Position numbers and translations under genes: made by a program. A stretch of 64,000 nt of DNA from Microbacterium testaceum StLB037 (GTDB lineage: Bacteria; Actinomycetota; Actinomycetes; Actinomycetales; Microbacteriaceae). The DNA is taken from positions 2,852,001 to 2,916,000 of the forward strand of contig NC_015125.1 in NCBI RefSeq assembly GCF_000202635.1, in the 5' to 3' direction. Shown here one piece after another: positions 63,571 to 64,000 of this stretch; within the stretch, counting starts at the first letter, position 1; each line of letters begins with the position of its first letter. The notes under the pieces are model-generated. The model was not told where the DNA came from, did no database searches, and saw only the letters and a program-made list of their open reading frames with translations.

Positions 63571-63635
63571 CGCCGGGGTCGCATGCGTGACCCTCGGGCT
63601 GCTGCCCGGTCGTTGAGGGTCAGTGCTTCGCGCGC
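63571..63635 (+). repeat. Direct repeat, right copy (65 bp)
   Basis: Matches 62536-62600 with four differences. Its right part encodes the last codons of the minus-strand small protein gene at 63620-63805, while its left part is non-coding here. Confidence 0.9.
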
Positions 63636-63805
63636 TGCTTCTGCACCTTCGCGATGACCTTCCGGCGCACCTTCCGCACCTTCGGGTCGGTCCACACGCG
63701 GTAGGCGACGGTTCCGGCGGCGACCGCGCGGCCGATCGCCGTTCGGGCGAGGACAGCCCCCGCGAGGCCCACGGCCCCGGTTCCTACCCAGCGTGCAACT
63801 CCCAT
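63620..63805 (-). CDS. Small basic membrane protein
   Basis: The 61-residue protein has one hydrophobic stretch (VGTGAVGLAGAVLARTAIGRAVAAGTVAY) and a strongly basic tail (KVRKVRRKVIAKVQKQRAKH). GAGGG precedes ATG 63805 in the same GAGGGATGCCATG context that precedes the molybdopterin oxidoreductase gene. Function unknown. Confidence 0.65.
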   Translation of the reverse strand: MGVARWVGTGAVGLAGAVLARTAIGRAVAAGTVAYRVWTDPKVRKVRRKVIAKVQKQRAKH

Positions 63806-63973
63806 GGCATCCCTCGTTCTCTCGGTGAAGCACCCACCTCACACGATGGGGCGAGGGATGCCAGGGCGCTTGCGCCGCGGTGCGCGATGTGCAGGGGCGC
63901 CCGCACGCGAACGGCGGGATCGCTCTCACGGGGGATGGTTGTATCGAAGTTCTTCGGTCGGTCAAGGTGAGGC

Positions 63974-64000
63974 ATGACGAGAACAGTTCTGTATGTCATC
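63974..64000 (+). CDS. Start of a gene cut by the window edge
   Basis: ATG 63974 with AAGGTGAGG upstream opens a frame MTRTVLYVI that runs out of the window. Too little is present to name it. A small palindrome CGAAGTTCTTCG stands about 20 bases upstream. Confidence 0.4.

Overview
The window is a stretch of ordinary actinobacterial chromosome of very high GC content. Codon use, frequent GTG starts, GTGA/ATGA stop-start overlaps, TAnnnT -10 boxes placed directly before start codons, and a strong excess of the heptamer GGATGCC/GGCATCC suggest a Microbacteriaceae member, most likely Microbacterium. This assignment is an inference from style and gene order, not from a marker gene. I saw no insertion sequence, prophage or CRISPR array.

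Region 1 (1-12245) is the most unusual part. It is a co-directional cluster of secreted and membrane proteins: three phosphate-binding-protein (PstS)-like proteins (one cut by the window edge, one fused to a second domain), an 888-residue surface protein with a PstS-like C-terminal segment, a WxL-like surface protein, a DUF916-like membrane-anchored protein, a second stalk protein, a sortase-fold protein that has lost its catalytic residues, and a PstB-type ATPase with a long Ala-rich extension. The last five genes overlap by four bases each. No permease is visible.

Region 2 (12279-22241) holds housekeeping genes: ThrE exporter, lysC-asd (aspartate pathway), mqo, tdk, galE, a FadR-type regulator with a clear operator, a siderophore-interacting reductase and a HAD phosphatase. 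Region 3 (22579-30352) holds an LPKTG-anchored serine protease, an IclR regulator followed by pcaI-pcaJ-pcaF (last steps of the beta-ketoadipate pathway), tRNA-Pro and a thioester-domain surface protein ending in LASTG. Region 4 (30466-34892) is the ponA-metallophosphoesterase pair with divergent DUF4177 and RidA genes.

Region 5 (34949-41352) is propionate and acetate metabolism: a GntR regulator and prpD-prpB-prpC in one operon with a palindromic operator, then acs. Region 6 (41511-49402) has a 6C small RNA, a compact Tad pilus locus (tadA, a TadB/TadC-like fusion, a DUF4244 pilin-like gene, TadE-like genes), topA, tmk and holB, an order that resembles the mycobacterial acs-tad-topA region. 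Region 7 (49399-57489) has a secreted peptidase lipoprotein, deoC, tRNA-Thr, a Tat-exported repeat protein, small membrane proteins, an MMPL transporter with its own palindrome, and pncA. Region 8 (57478-64000) has an orphan PAS histidine kinase, a membrane molybdopterin oxidoreductase, a divergent EamA/Lrp pair, and a segment of about 1 kb bounded by two 65-bp direct repeats.
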